A stretch of DNA of 32,876 bases from SMAG-U1939 sp035763125 (GTDB lineage: Bacteria; Chloroflexota; Ktedonobacteria; Ktedonobacterales; JADMIN01). The notes under the pieces are model-generated. The model worked only from the letters and a program-made list of their open reading frames with translations. It was not told the DNA's origin and did no database searches. Position 1 is the first letter of the stretch, and every line of letters begins with the position of its first letter. The stretch is from positions 1-32,876 of the forward strand of contig DASUBU010000076.1 in the NCBI GenBank assembly GCA_035763125.1. The letters are read 5' to 3'. Both the position numbers and the translations under genes were made by a program. Positions 17,308 to 24,206 of the stretch are shown in pieces.

Positions 17308-17310
17308 CAG
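17284..17310 (+). repeat. attL, 27-bp core direct repeat (in ssrA 3' end)
   Basis: This stretch starts at TTCGACTCTC in the T-loop, runs through CACCA and ends CAG. It is identical to 22912-22938. It forms the 3' end of the working tmRNA. Confidence 0.93.
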
Positions 17311-17324
17311 CAACCCCACGGCAA

Positions 17325-17361
17325 GAGCGCGGGAACCCTGGAATTCAGGGTTCCCGCGCTC
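17325..17361 (+). terminator. Long hairpin after tmRNA, probable terminator
   Basis: GAGCGCGGGAACCCTG (17325-17340) and its exact complement (17346-17361) flank a five-base loop, GAATT, giving a 16-bp perfect stem. It begins 17 bases after the tmRNA. The following bases (CATTTGTTC) are only weakly T-rich. It lies inside the island, so it is element-encoded and may replace the displaced ssrA terminator at 22940-22983. Confidence 0.65.
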
Positions 17362-17407
17362 CATTTGTTCACCCTCATTCGCCAGAATTCGCGTCTGTTC
17401 ACCGGCG

Positions 17408-17429
17408 TTGGGGTCAAAATTGGGGTCAA
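17408..17429 (+). repeat. Paired TTGGGGTCAA repeats, left candidate integrase arm sites
   Basis: TTGGGGTCAA occurs at 17408-17417 and again at 17420-17429, a 12-bp period, about 100 bases inside attL. The same pair with the same spacing occurs inside attR. Such paired direct repeats near attachment cores are typical of arm-type binding sites for tyrosine integrases. Confidence 0.6.
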
Positions 17430-17524
17430 CCTGACCACCGCTGAAGTCGTGCGAAACCTGCATAGTATGCGGCGCCGCCGTCCTTGTCTGTTCACTCCCC
17501 TGTGACCGCCTCTCCACCCACCCG

Positions 17525-17575
17525 TTGTCAATTCCACTGTCTCACTCGCAAGACAACCGTGCTACACTCATGAGT
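17525..17575 (+). promoter_or_regulatory. Promoter/operator region of the island regulator
   Basis: TACACT (17563-17568) is a fair -10 box. It overlaps a perfect palindrome, ACTCATGAGT (17566-17575). Further upstream TTGTC (17525-17529) and GACAA (17552-17556) form an inverted repeat. The regulator ATG is 20 bases downstream of the palindrome. The palindrome is a reasonable operator for the XRE protein itself (inference); no convincing -35 box is seen. Confidence 0.4.
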
Positions 17576-17594
17576 AGTAAGCAAAGGGACGGTA

Positions 17595-17963
17595 ATGAAT
17601 GAGCACGACGCACAACCACCGGTGACCGTTGGCACGTTCGTGCGCCAAGCCCGCGAGCGGGCTGACCTGTCGCTGCGCAACCTGGAAGCCATCACCGGCA
17701 TCCCGCGGGCAAAGCTGAACCGGCTGGAACACGACCAGAAGATCGACAATGAACCGGACGTGCTGCACCGCCTGGCCGAGGCGCTGGAGCTGGACAGTGA
17801 CGACCTCTTCGCCTTGGCTGGTTACCGGCCAAGCGAGAAACTGCCGAGGCTCACGCCGTACCTGCGGGCCATGTACCACCTCCCGCCGAAGGCACTGGCG
17901 GCGGCGAGCGAGGCCTTGCGGGACATCTTGGACCAGTACGATCGGGAGCAGCCAGCGAGATAG
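17595..17963 (+). CDS. XRE-family transcription regulator (ImmR/CI-like)
   Basis: A 122-residue DNA-binding protein. Residues about 12-67 form a lambda-repressor-like helix-turn-helix: VGTFVRQARERADLSLRNLEAITGIPRAKLNRLEHDQ, then LHRLAEALELDSDDLFALAGY. The C-terminal half is short and helical with no peptidase or metabolite-binding domain. The ATG at 17595 follows AAGGGA by about six bases. The next gene, 34 bases on, encodes an ImmA-type protease. This pairing is the classic arrangement by which a mobile element keeps itself silent until the repressor is cleaved. It is therefore likely the island's repressor (inference), perhaps acting at the palindrome just before it. Confidence 0.88.
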   Translation: MNEHDAQPPVTVGTFVRQARERADLSLRNLEAITGIPRAKLNRLEHDQKIDNEPDVLHRLAEALELDSDDLFALAGYRPSEKLPRLTPYLRAMYHLPPKALAAASEALRDILDQYDREQPAR

Positions 17964-17997
17964 CGAGGGAGCGATAGTAATAAGAAAGGGGGAGGGC

Positions 17998-18645
17998 ATG
18001 CGGCAGGCACAGACAATCAAGGAGCGAACGGTCATTGAGCAGGTGCGGAATCTCATGCCGCGCCGGGCGCTCAGCTTGACCGAGGCGTACAGCGTGGCGG
18101 AGCGCCAGGCCTACAAGCTGCTCGACCTGCTGGATATCACGGCCCCGCACGTCACCTACGACCAGCTGCTGGCGCTCCCCAACATCGAGATCCGGCTGGA
18201 GCCGGATTACCGGATGGACCACTTCTCCGGCATCAGCCGCTTCTCCCAGGGCCGCTCGCTGATCGTGTTCGATAAGAACGACGTCCACGGCCGGCGGCGC
18301 TATACGCTGGCGCACGAGTTCAAGCACGTCATCGACCACTCGCTCGACAAGCTGGCCCACCGGCGGCTCGGCTACAGCGACGAACCGCGCCACCAAGCGC
18401 ACGTCGAAGCCATCTGCCAGCACTTCGCGGCCTGTTTCCTGATGCCGAAGACCTGGGTCAAGCGCAGCTCGGCCAACGGCATCCAGGACGTCTACGACCT
18501 GGCCAGCCTGTTTCAGGTATCGGTAACGGCCATGGACGTCCGGCTGCGACAGATGGGCCTGCTCGACGACGAGGCTGATCGCACAGTGCACACCTATTTC
18601 CGCCGAAGCACACCGTTACCAAGTATGGAGGCTGGGTTCGCCTGA
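17998..18645 (+). CDS. ImmA/IrrE-family metallopeptidase
   Basis: A 215-residue zinc protease of the ImmA/IrrE group. The zinc motif is LAHEFKHVIDH (His106, Glu107, His110), followed by the usual second block HVEAICQHFAACFLMPKTWV, which supplies the third ligand region. These proteases cleave XRE-type repressors in ICEBs1-like elements, or DdrO in Deinococcus. The ATG at 17998 has a very strong AAGGGGGAGG immediately upstream; the longer overlapping frame from 17749 is a shadow of the regulator gene. The C-terminal part (ASLFQVSVTAMDVRLRQMGLL) resembles the small helical domain that follows in many members. Its likely target is the neighbouring XRE protein. The gene appears intact, unlike the recombinase that follows after two bases. 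Confidence 0.9.
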   Translation: MRQAQTIKERTVIEQVRNLMPRRALSLTEAYSVAERQAYKLLDLLDITAPHVTYDQLLALPNIEIRLEPDYRMDHFSGISRFSQGRSLIVFDKNDVHGRRRYTLAHEFKHVIDHSLDKLAHRRLGYSDEPRHQAHVEAICQHFAACFLMPKTWVKRSSANGIQDVYDLASLFQVSVTAMDVRLRQMGLLDDEADRTVHTYFRRSTPLPSMEAGFA

Positions 18646-18647
18646 CT

Positions 18648-20644
18648 ATGGCCCGCGCGACACTTGCTCAGCAACGAGACCCGCAGGAGGGCCCGGCGTA
18701 TGGACTGGCCTACTACTGGGTGTCCACCAGTGAGCAAGCCAACACCAGCTTCGACGATGACGGCTTCTCGATTCAGGCGCAGCGCGACTACTGTCAGCGC
18801 AAAGCCGCGGAGCTCGGCGTGGAGCTGGTGGACGAGTACACTGACCGGGGCAAGGGCGCCCGCACCGCCGGCCGGCCCGCGCTCCAGGCCATGCTGGCCC
18901 GCATCAAGGAAGACACCGACATTCAGTACGTGTTCGTCCACAAGCTCGACCGGCTGGCGCGGAACCGTGCCGACGACGTGCAAATCAGCTTGACACTCGC
19001 CAAGCACGGCGTCCGCCTCGTGTCGTGCACCGAGAACATCGACGATAGCCCGTCGGGCAAGCTGGTGCGCGGCATCATGGCCGACATCGCCGAGTGGTGC
19101 TCGGCCAACCTCAGTCAGGAGGCCAAGAAGGGCGGCCGGGGCCGGCGGCACGCCCGGCAACGTGCCCCTCGGCTACATCAATGCGCGGCTCAAGATTACC
19201 GAGCTCGGCAAGGACATCGGTGTGGTTCAGATGCACGAGACGTACGGGCCCTGATTACCGAATGCTTCAAGCTCTACGACATCGGCAGCTGCACCATCGG
19301 TGACGTGGTCGCCCACGCTACCGACCACGGCCTGCGCCTCGCCGCCAAACGGCGGCTACCCGAACGCCCGCTGCGCGTCCAGCACATGCAGCGCATCTTA
19401 CGCAACCGCTACTACACCGGTTGGGTGAGCTTCGGCGGCGTGGCGTATCAGGGAGAGCATCCAGCCCTGATTGACGAGGCCACCTTTGACCGGGTGCAGG
19501 CCTTGCTGACTGCCCGTAATCTGAACAAGGACAAGAGCCGGAAGCGGCCGCACCACCTGAAGGGCAGCATCTTCTGCGCCCGCGGCGGGCGGCGCTTTGG
19601 CATCTGCGCCCCCACCAAGAAGCGTAGCGGCGTCACCTACTCCTACTTCTACTGCTTGGGCCGTCAGAACGGGAAGAACGATTGCCCGCAGACCTACATC
19701 CCGATTGGTGATGTGGAAGACGCAGTGCGCGCCTACTGGGCGGCGATGCGCATCCCAGCCGGGCGTGTCTACACCTTGCGCCAGGCCATTCTCGACGAGT
19801 TCGCCGACAAGCACGAGCACGGGCAAGCTGAAATCGCCAAGCAGCGGCGGCGCATCATCGAGTTCGAGCAGCGGGCCAAGGCGGCCTACTATGCGGCACT
19901 GGAAGACGCGCTACAGGTGGGGCTCGTCAGTCGCAACGTCTCCGAAATGCTCAAACCGCCCAAGCGCGGCCACCGCGAGACGAGGCCGCTTTCGGTCATC
20001 GAGGTGCGGCGCTATTTGGACGTGGTGGCTGACGACCGCTTCTATGCGCTCTACGTGCTGGCGCTCAGCACCGGCATGCGCGAAGGCGAGCTCTTGGGCT
20101 TGCGCTGGCAAGACGTGGATCTGGCGCGGCGCACTGTCCAGGTGCGCCTGAACGTCCAGGAGACACTCGGCCGCTACATCCTGGCCGAGACAAAAACCGC
20201 CTACTCGCGCCGGACGGTGTCGCTCACCCAGCGGCGGTCGATGCCCTGGCAGCGCACTGGCAACAACAGCAGCGCGACAAGGCGGCGATGGGCGAATTGT
20301 GGACGGACAACGACCTCGTCTTCCCCAACGGCTACGGCGGCATCATGATTCCCCACAACATTACGAAGCGGTCATTTAAGCGCCATTTGGTCCAGGCCGG
20401 GCTGAGCCGCGACGTGCGGTTCCACGACCTGCGCCACACCGCCGCCACGTTGCTGCTGGCCAGCGGCGTCAACGTCAAGGTCGTCAGTGAGATGCTCGGG
20501 CACTCCAGCGTGAGCATCACCTTGAACATTTACGCCCACGTGTTGCCCCACATGCGGCAGTCAGCCGCCAGTGCGATGGACAACTTGCTCGCGGCGCCAG
20601 CCAGCGTCGACCTGCCAGCACGCACCGCTGACTCAGCAAGATAG
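18648..20644 (+). pseudogene. Chimeric recombinase: large serine recombinase joined to tyrosine integrase, frameshifted
   Basis: The first 410 codons are a large serine recombinase: catalytic domain (AYYWVSTSEQ, DDGFSIQAQRDYC, VHKLDRLARN, GIMADIAEW), recombinase domain (VQHMQRILRNRYYTG), zinc-ribbon-like part and start of the coiled coil (RIIEFEQRAKAAYY). Near 19890-19900 it runs in frame into a tyrosine integrase: ALEDALQVGLVSRN, STGMREGELLGLRW, then, after a frameshift, FHDLRHTAATLLLASG and MLGHSSVSITLNIYAHV. The tyrosine part has Arg, Lys, HxxR, His and Tyr, but its N-terminal DNA-binding domains are missing. Frame breaks lie near 19131-19150, 19246-19252 and 20227-20229. The serine domain reads YWVS where YxRVS is expected, so the catalytic Arg is Trp. 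It is very probably inactive. It starts two bases after the protease stop. Confidence 0.85.
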
Positions 20645-20737
20645 AAGAAGCTCTTGGACCCGCTGGCAGGTATCATGGGTGGTGACGGCAGCGCAACGTT
20701 GGCGGGGACACCACAGGAGCAAGGGGGGAAGACCAAC

Positions 20738-21220
20738 GTGACAGACCAGGCTTTCTCGCTCGTCACCCTCCACCAATACTGGGAGCACTACCAGCAACGC
20801 CTCATTGCCACGATCACGCCCCTGTCATCGGAACAATTGGCCTTATCCGTTGCGTCCCATCAGACGATCGGCGAGCTGCTCGGCCACATGATCGGCGCGC
20901 GTTTCTGGTGGTTTCACCGCTGGATGGGTGAGGCAGAACCTCCCGATCTGGTGCACTGGGGCACTGAGCAGGACCTACGCGAGGCCGCTTCATTGGTGCG
21001 CGCGTTTGAGTTGACCTGGCAGATGATATCTCCCGCCCTTTGCCGTTGGACTGCCGCCGATCTGCAGCATCAGGTGCCGCCCCCAGCCTCGGTGGCAGCA
21101 GAGGAGTCTGCGCACACACGGGAGTGGATCGTCTGGCATGTGCTGGAACATGAGATCCACCATGGCGGCGAGCTGTCCTTAGCCCTCGGTGGCTATGGAT
21201 TGCAGGGGATCGCCATCTAG
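20738..21220 (+). CDS. DinB-like protein
   Basis: A 160-residue four-helix protein of the DinB/YfiT-like superfamily, which holds a metal between three histidines. The histidine helices are visible: TIGELLGHMIGARFWWFHRW near the start and IVWHVLEHEIHHGGELSLAL near the end. Some members are thiol transferases (bacillithiol, mycothiol); many are uncharacterised. I chose the GTG at 20738 (VTDQAFSLVTLHQYW), preceded by AAGGGGGG, rather than the ATG 28 codons upstream, whose extra residues look like non-coding DNA. It is the first cargo gene after the broken recombinase, 93 bases on. Its role in the island is unknown. Confidence 0.85.
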   Translation: MTDQAFSLVTLHQYWEHYQQRLIATITPLSSEQLALSVASHQTIGELLGHMIGARFWWFHRWMGEAEPPDLVHWGTEQDLREAASLVRAFELTWQMISPALCRWTAADLQHQVPPPASVAAEESAHTREWIVWHVLEHEIHHGGELSLALGGYGLQGIAI

Positions 21221-21312
21221 GTGGTGCCCGGCATCCAGCACGTGCCGGAGCAGATGGACAGATTCCATGGACCTGGTACTGTAACCGCGAGCACGACCGA
21301 AAAGGGGACCGT

Positions 21313-21975
21313 ATGAAGTTGCTGCTCACCTCCGCTGGCATCAAGAACGCGAGCATCCACGACGCGCTGGTCGACCTGCTGGGCAAACCGATTGCCGAGT
21401 CCAGCGCCCTCTGCATCCCCACCGCGTCGTACGGGCACCACAGCTTTGCCGGGGCCTGGCGGTTCATCACCGGACGAGCCAGCACGCCCATGTGTGAACT
21501 GGGGTGGAAGTCGTTGGGCGTGCTGGAACTCACCGCGCTGCCCAGCCTCGACGAAGCGCGCTGGCTCCCTTTGGTCCAGGAGACCGACGTCCTGCTGGTG
21601 AACGGCGGTGATGCCTTGTACCTGGGCTACTGGATGCGACAGTCCGGGCTGGCCGACCTTTTGCCGTCGCTGCACGAGACGGTCTGGGTGGGACTGAGCG
21701 CCGGGAGCATGGTGCTGACCCCCCGGATCGGCGAGGACTTCGTCACCTGGAAGCCGCCCACCGGGGGCGACCGCACGCTGGGCATCGTCGACTTCTCGAT
21801 CTTCCCGCACGTCGATCACGAGGACCTGCCGGAGAACACTATGGCCAACGCCGAACGATGGGCAACCGCGATCGCCGGTCCGGCGTACGCGATCGACGAC
21901 CAGACCGCCATCAAAGTCGTCGACGGTGCCGTCGACGTTGTCTCCGAGGGGCACTGGAGGCTGTTTGTCCCCTAA
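21313..21975 (+). CDS. Peptidase family S51 protein (peptidase E-like)
   Basis: A 220-residue protein of the S51 family, which includes dipeptidase E (cuts after N-terminal Asp) and cyanophycinase. The nucleophile elbow is GLSAGSM with Ser129; NGGDALYLGYWM (about 97-108) matches the conserved NGGN-type loop; FPHVDHE near 164-170 carries the likely catalytic histidine. The length fits peptidase E (about 230). The ATG at 21313 follows AAGGGG. It is in the cargo segment, 92 bases after the DinB-like gene and 115 before the reductase gene, same strand. Substrate is unknown; proteins like this are common as stand-alone chromosomal genes, so it may be recruited cargo. Confidence 0.9.
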   Translation: MKLLLTSAGIKNASIHDALVDLLGKPIAESSALCIPTASYGHHSFAGAWRFITGRASTPMCELGWKSLGVLELTALPSLDEARWLPLVQETDVLLVNGGDALYLGYWMRQSGLADLLPSLHETVWVGLSAGSMVLTPRIGEDFVTWKPPTGGDRTLGIVDFSIFPHVDHEDLPENTMANAERWATAIAGPAYAIDDQTAIKVVDGAVDVVSEGHWRLFVP

Positions 21976-22090
21976 TCCCTCAGAGCCTAGAATACACCGG
22001 GGCAGGAGAGTCTCCGGCACGTCGCCGCGATGCGTGTCGGCGGTTTGATCAGTCAACGGGTAGCATCGAAACCAATCGGAGGGGTAGGAC

Positions 22091-22627
22091 GTGCGAAAGA
22101 TCGTCGTGTACGAGTTGTTGTCCCTTGACGGGGTTGCCGAGGACCCCGATCGGTTTTTCACCCACTGGGACGACGCGATGGACGCCAACCTCGCCGCGGT
22201 GATCGCGACACAGGACGCGGTCATTCTCGGCCGGCGCAGCTACACCGAGTGGGCGCAGTTCTGGCCGAGCAGCCAGATCCAGCCCTTTGCGACCTTCATC
22301 AACGGGGTCACGAAGTATGTCGCGACCTCGACGCCCCTTGACCAAGAGTGGGCCCATGCGACAGTGCTCGACGGCGGGCTGGTCGAATGCGTTCGGGAGC
22401 TCAAGCAGCAGCGCGGAGGCGATGTCGGCGTCCACGCCAGTCTCTCGGTCGCACAGGCGCTGCTCGCCGCTGACGTGGTCGACGAACTCCGGCTCGTGAT
22501 CGCGCCGCGAATCGCCGGCCGCGGCCGACGACTCCTCGACGGTTTGCCATCGATTCTGCTCGAAGCGATCCGCAGCGAGCTCTCACCGACTGGCTCTCTG
22601 CTCGTCGACTATCGCGTTCTTCGTTAG
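22091..22627 (+). CDS. Dihydrofolate reductase-fold protein (RibD C-terminal-like)
   Basis: A 178-residue protein with the DHFR/RibD reductase fold: VVYELLSLDGVAEDPDRFF at the start, AVILGRRSYTEWAQFWPS (the GRRTYE-like block), then GVHASLSVAQALLAADVVDELRLVIAPRIAGRGRRLL, the typical GS-x-x-L and DEL-x-L-x-x-x-P block. These stand-alone proteins probably reduce an unknown substrate with NADPH; they are not the housekeeping folate enzyme. The start is GTG at 22091 with GGAGGGG upstream. It is the last gene of the island; 284 bases of non-coding DNA containing the right arm repeats follow before attR. Confidence 0.88.
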   Translation: MRKIVVYELLSLDGVAEDPDRFFTHWDDAMDANLAAVIATQDAVILGRRSYTEWAQFWPSSQIQPFATFINGVTKYVATSTPLDQEWAHATVLDGGLVECVRELKQQRGGDVGVHASLSVAQALLAADVVDELRLVIAPRIAGRGRRLLDGLPSILLEAIRSELSPTGSLLVDYRVLR

Positions 22628-22827
22628 AGCGTAGCAACTACCAGTTTGCGGTCCGTCGACGTGGGGTCGTGAAATGAGGAAGGGCCTCCGGGACGAGAGC
22701 GGGTGACGAACCCTTGGCGCATCGCCCGCAGACCCACCCATGGGGATGACCGTGTGCTGGCGTGAGCGCGAAGGTCTCTCTGCTCGTCAGCTCAGAACCC
22801 AGGAAACTAGACGGACTGGTGCGTAAA

Positions 22828-22849
22828 CTGGGGTCAGAACTGGGGTCAA
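22828..22849 (+). repeat. Paired CTGGGGTCA repeats, right candidate integrase arm sites
   Basis: CTGGGGTCAG at 22828-22837 and CTGGGGTCAA at 22840-22849 share the GGGGTCA core and the 12-bp period of the left pair at 17408-17429. They lie about 62 bases inside attR and in the same orientation as the left pair. Confidence 0.6.
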
Positions 22850-22911
22850 AGGCAGCACCACGCGGCCCAAGTTCGCTTATAATCTGATGTCTACCGCACC
22901 ATATAGCGGCT

Positions 22912-22938
22912 TTCGACTCTCCCCCATCTCCACCACAG
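22912..22938 (+). repeat. attR, 27-bp core direct repeat
   Basis: An exact copy of the last 24 bases of ssrA plus CAG. The DNA to its left has no tmRNA likeness, so this is a displaced 3' end and not a second tmRNA gene. Confidence 0.92.
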
Positions 22939-22939
22939 G

Positions 22940-22985
22940 CGCCTGGATCTCAAGCCTTTAGAGGCCTGATTTCCAGGCGTTTTCT
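22940..22985 (+). terminator. Rho-independent terminator, presumed original ssrA terminator
   Basis: CGCCTGGA (22940-22947) pairs with TCCAGGCG (22972-22979), with an inner GCCT/AGGC stem (22954-22957 and 22962-22965) and a TTTTCT tract directly after. It begins two bases after attR, where a terminator for the undisturbed ssrA gene would stand. Confidence 0.8.
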
Positions 22986-23014
22986 GTACACCGGAGCCCA
23001 CTATACTTCACACT

Positions 23015-23215
23015 GGTTCGGAGCCTATCTGAAAACCGGAAACGAACAAGCGGCAAAAGTTGGATGCGCTGGGGCACGGACACTCATACGCACACCCACC
23101 TCTATGCCACCGATGGGATGGAATTGACGCCGAGCGAGACCTGATCCAGCCGCTCCTGCCTGCTGAGTCACACACGGGCCGGCCTCGTATCCACGCGCTG
23201 CGCGCGATTCTGAAC
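23015..23215 (+). pseudogene. IS5-family transposase remnant
   Basis: The translation at 23126-23215 reads DAERDLIQPLLPAESHTGRP and continues RIHALRAILN. This matches the N-terminal domain of IS5-type transposases, which typically read LIEPLLPP, GRPR, LRxILNAI. It stops where IFYVLRTG would follow. About 90 bases upstream, GGTTCGGAGCCTATCTGAAA (23015-23034) resembles the end of such an element. The rest is gone. The gap 22986-23252 otherwise holds nothing I can identify. Confidence 0.6.
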
Positions 23216-23252
23216 CCATCTGTCACTCAAACAGCACTGTTCTGATTGCGAC

Positions 23253-23741
23253 CTAGAACGTGCGGCCGAGCGCCTGATCCCATGGCTGGGGCGCGGCGAC
23301 GCGCAGGATGCGCTCCTCGTCGTCGCGGACGTAGAGATAGAGCTGGGCGAAGAACTCTTCTTCAGGCAGCGGATACGCGGGATTGATGCAGAGGTAATCG
23401 TACGGCCAGGGCGAGCGCGTGCCCGGCGCGCAGCGCACTTCGATGCGCCGGCCTACACGCAGTCGATACGTCAGGCCGGCGCGGCGGCGCGACGGCAGAT
23501 CGAGATAGCCCTGGCTCTGGAGGCGCTCCCAGAGCTCCTCGCCGAGCGTGGTGCGGGCGACCTCACGAGCGCGGCGGCGCGCCTCGGCATAGTCGGCGCG
23601 TGTGAAGCCAAGGCCGGCGCTGCGCTTGGGCAGATGCTCCCAGCGCCGCAGCCACGGGCGCTCAACAGCACCGTCGTCGGCGGTGATGATATCGGAGGCG
23701 TGGCGCCAGCCGCCGAAGAGCCGGCGCCACCAGGGAGGCAC
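23253..23741 (-). CDS. Conserved-looking protein of unknown function
   Basis: A 162-residue soluble protein that I do not recognise. It has a basic, Trp-rich start (PPWWRRLFGGWRH), a helical middle (YAEARRRAREVARTTLGEELWERL) and a C-terminal part rich in strands (GLTYRLRVGRRIEVRC, YDYLCINPAYPLPEEEFFAQLYLYVRDDEERIL). The middle and end look like a compact domain. It starts with GTG three bases after the stop of the upstream small gene, with GGGAGG just before, so the two genes form a tight operon. It ends close to the transposase remnant. Confidence 0.72.
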   Translation of the reverse strand: MPPWWRRLFGGWRHASDIITADDGAVERPWLRRWEHLPKRSAGLGFTRADYAEARRRAREVARTTLGEELWERLQSQGYLDLPSRRRAGLTYRLRVGRRIEVRCAPGTRSPWPYDYLCINPAYPLPEEEFFAQLYLYVRDDEERILRVAAPQPWDQALGRTF

Positions 23742-23744
23742 GGA

Positions 23745-23978
23745 TCAGCCTCCCGCGATCGGGGCGATGATCTGATACTCCTCGACGTTGGGATCGAACG
23801 GCGAGCGATCGAGCACGTGCTTGCCGTCCACCTTCTTGGAAACCACCGCGCCGTGCTCGCGCGCCTCGCGAATGATGCGCTCGGCCTCGGCAATCTGTGC
23901 GCGGGCCTCTTCGGTGTCGGTGGTCGTCCATTCGACCACCTGGTGGCCGCGCCGGTTGGCGACGAGAATGCGTCCCAT
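23745..23978 (-). CDS. Small protein of unknown function, operon partner
   Basis: A 77-residue protein with the order strand-helix-strand: MGRILVANRRGHQVVEWTTT, then TEEARAQIAEAERIIREAREHGAVV, then SKKVDGKHVLDRSPFDPNVEEYQIIAPIAGG. The pattern resembles small sheet-helix adaptor or immunity-like proteins but I cannot name a family. The ATG at 23978 has a textbook AGGAGG six bases upstream, so the longer frame is rejected. It precedes the 162-residue gene by three bases. Confidence 0.78.
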   Translation of the reverse strand: MGRILVANRRGHQVVEWTTTDTEEARAQIAEAERIIREAREHGAVVSKKVDGKHVLDRSPFDPNVEEYQIIAPIAGG

Positions 23979-24206
23979 AGTTTCCTCCTGTCGCGCGTGC
24001 GGCGGAGCGGGCGGGCGGCTCGTCGGCTCGCGAAACTCCGCCATGGGCGTAACGGTAGTCCGCACTGTAGCCCGCTGTCAAGCGCGAAGCGAGCCTGCGT
24101 GCAGCATCCGCTGGCGCCGGCTGGAGTAGGTGAGACCGGTGGACGGGGGGGCACATAATGAACGTAGGTGGCAGCTGGGTGATCTGAAACAGGGGTAGGG
24201 GGTGGA

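Larger units (their letters stand above)
17284..22938. mobile_element. 5.6-kb genomic island integrated in the 3' end of ssrA
   Basis: The element is bounded by a perfect 27-bp direct repeat made of the last 24 bases of the tmRNA plus CAG. Inside, from left to right: a hairpin, two GGGGTCA repeats, an XRE regulator, an ImmA-like protease, a broken serine/tyrosine recombinase, a DinB-like gene, an S51 peptidase, a DHFR-like reductase, and two more GGGGTCA repeats before the right repeat. Tyrosine integrases commonly insert at tRNA and tmRNA 3' ends and restore the gene with element DNA. All genes face the same way, away from ssrA. There are no replication, structural or conjugation genes, so it is a small satellite-like or decayed island. 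The recombinase damage suggests it can no longer move on its own. Confidence 0.9.

Noticed and set aside
16912..17537. Several open frames across the ssrA gene
   Set aside because: The stretch is a tmRNA with paired ends and a tag frame; overlapping frames are incidental.
18648..20644. Functional two-class recombinase as a new enzyme type
   Set aside because: Three frame breaks, loss of the catalytic Arg in the serine half and absence of DNA-binding domains in the tyrosine half argue for a decayed deletion product; it is reported as a chimera only.
20654..20737. Extended N-terminus of the DinB-like gene
   Set aside because: The GTG at 20738 has a strong AAGGGGGG site and begins the conserved fold; the extra residues look like non-coding DNA.
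17408..22849. CRISPR-like array from the GGGGTCA repeats
   Set aside because: Only two short units at each end, with 5-bp gaps; no array or cas genes.
22886..22938. A second tRNA or tmRNA gene ending at the right CCA
   Set aside because: Only the 3' 24 bases match; the upstream sequence cannot form the other arms, so it is an attachment-site duplicate.
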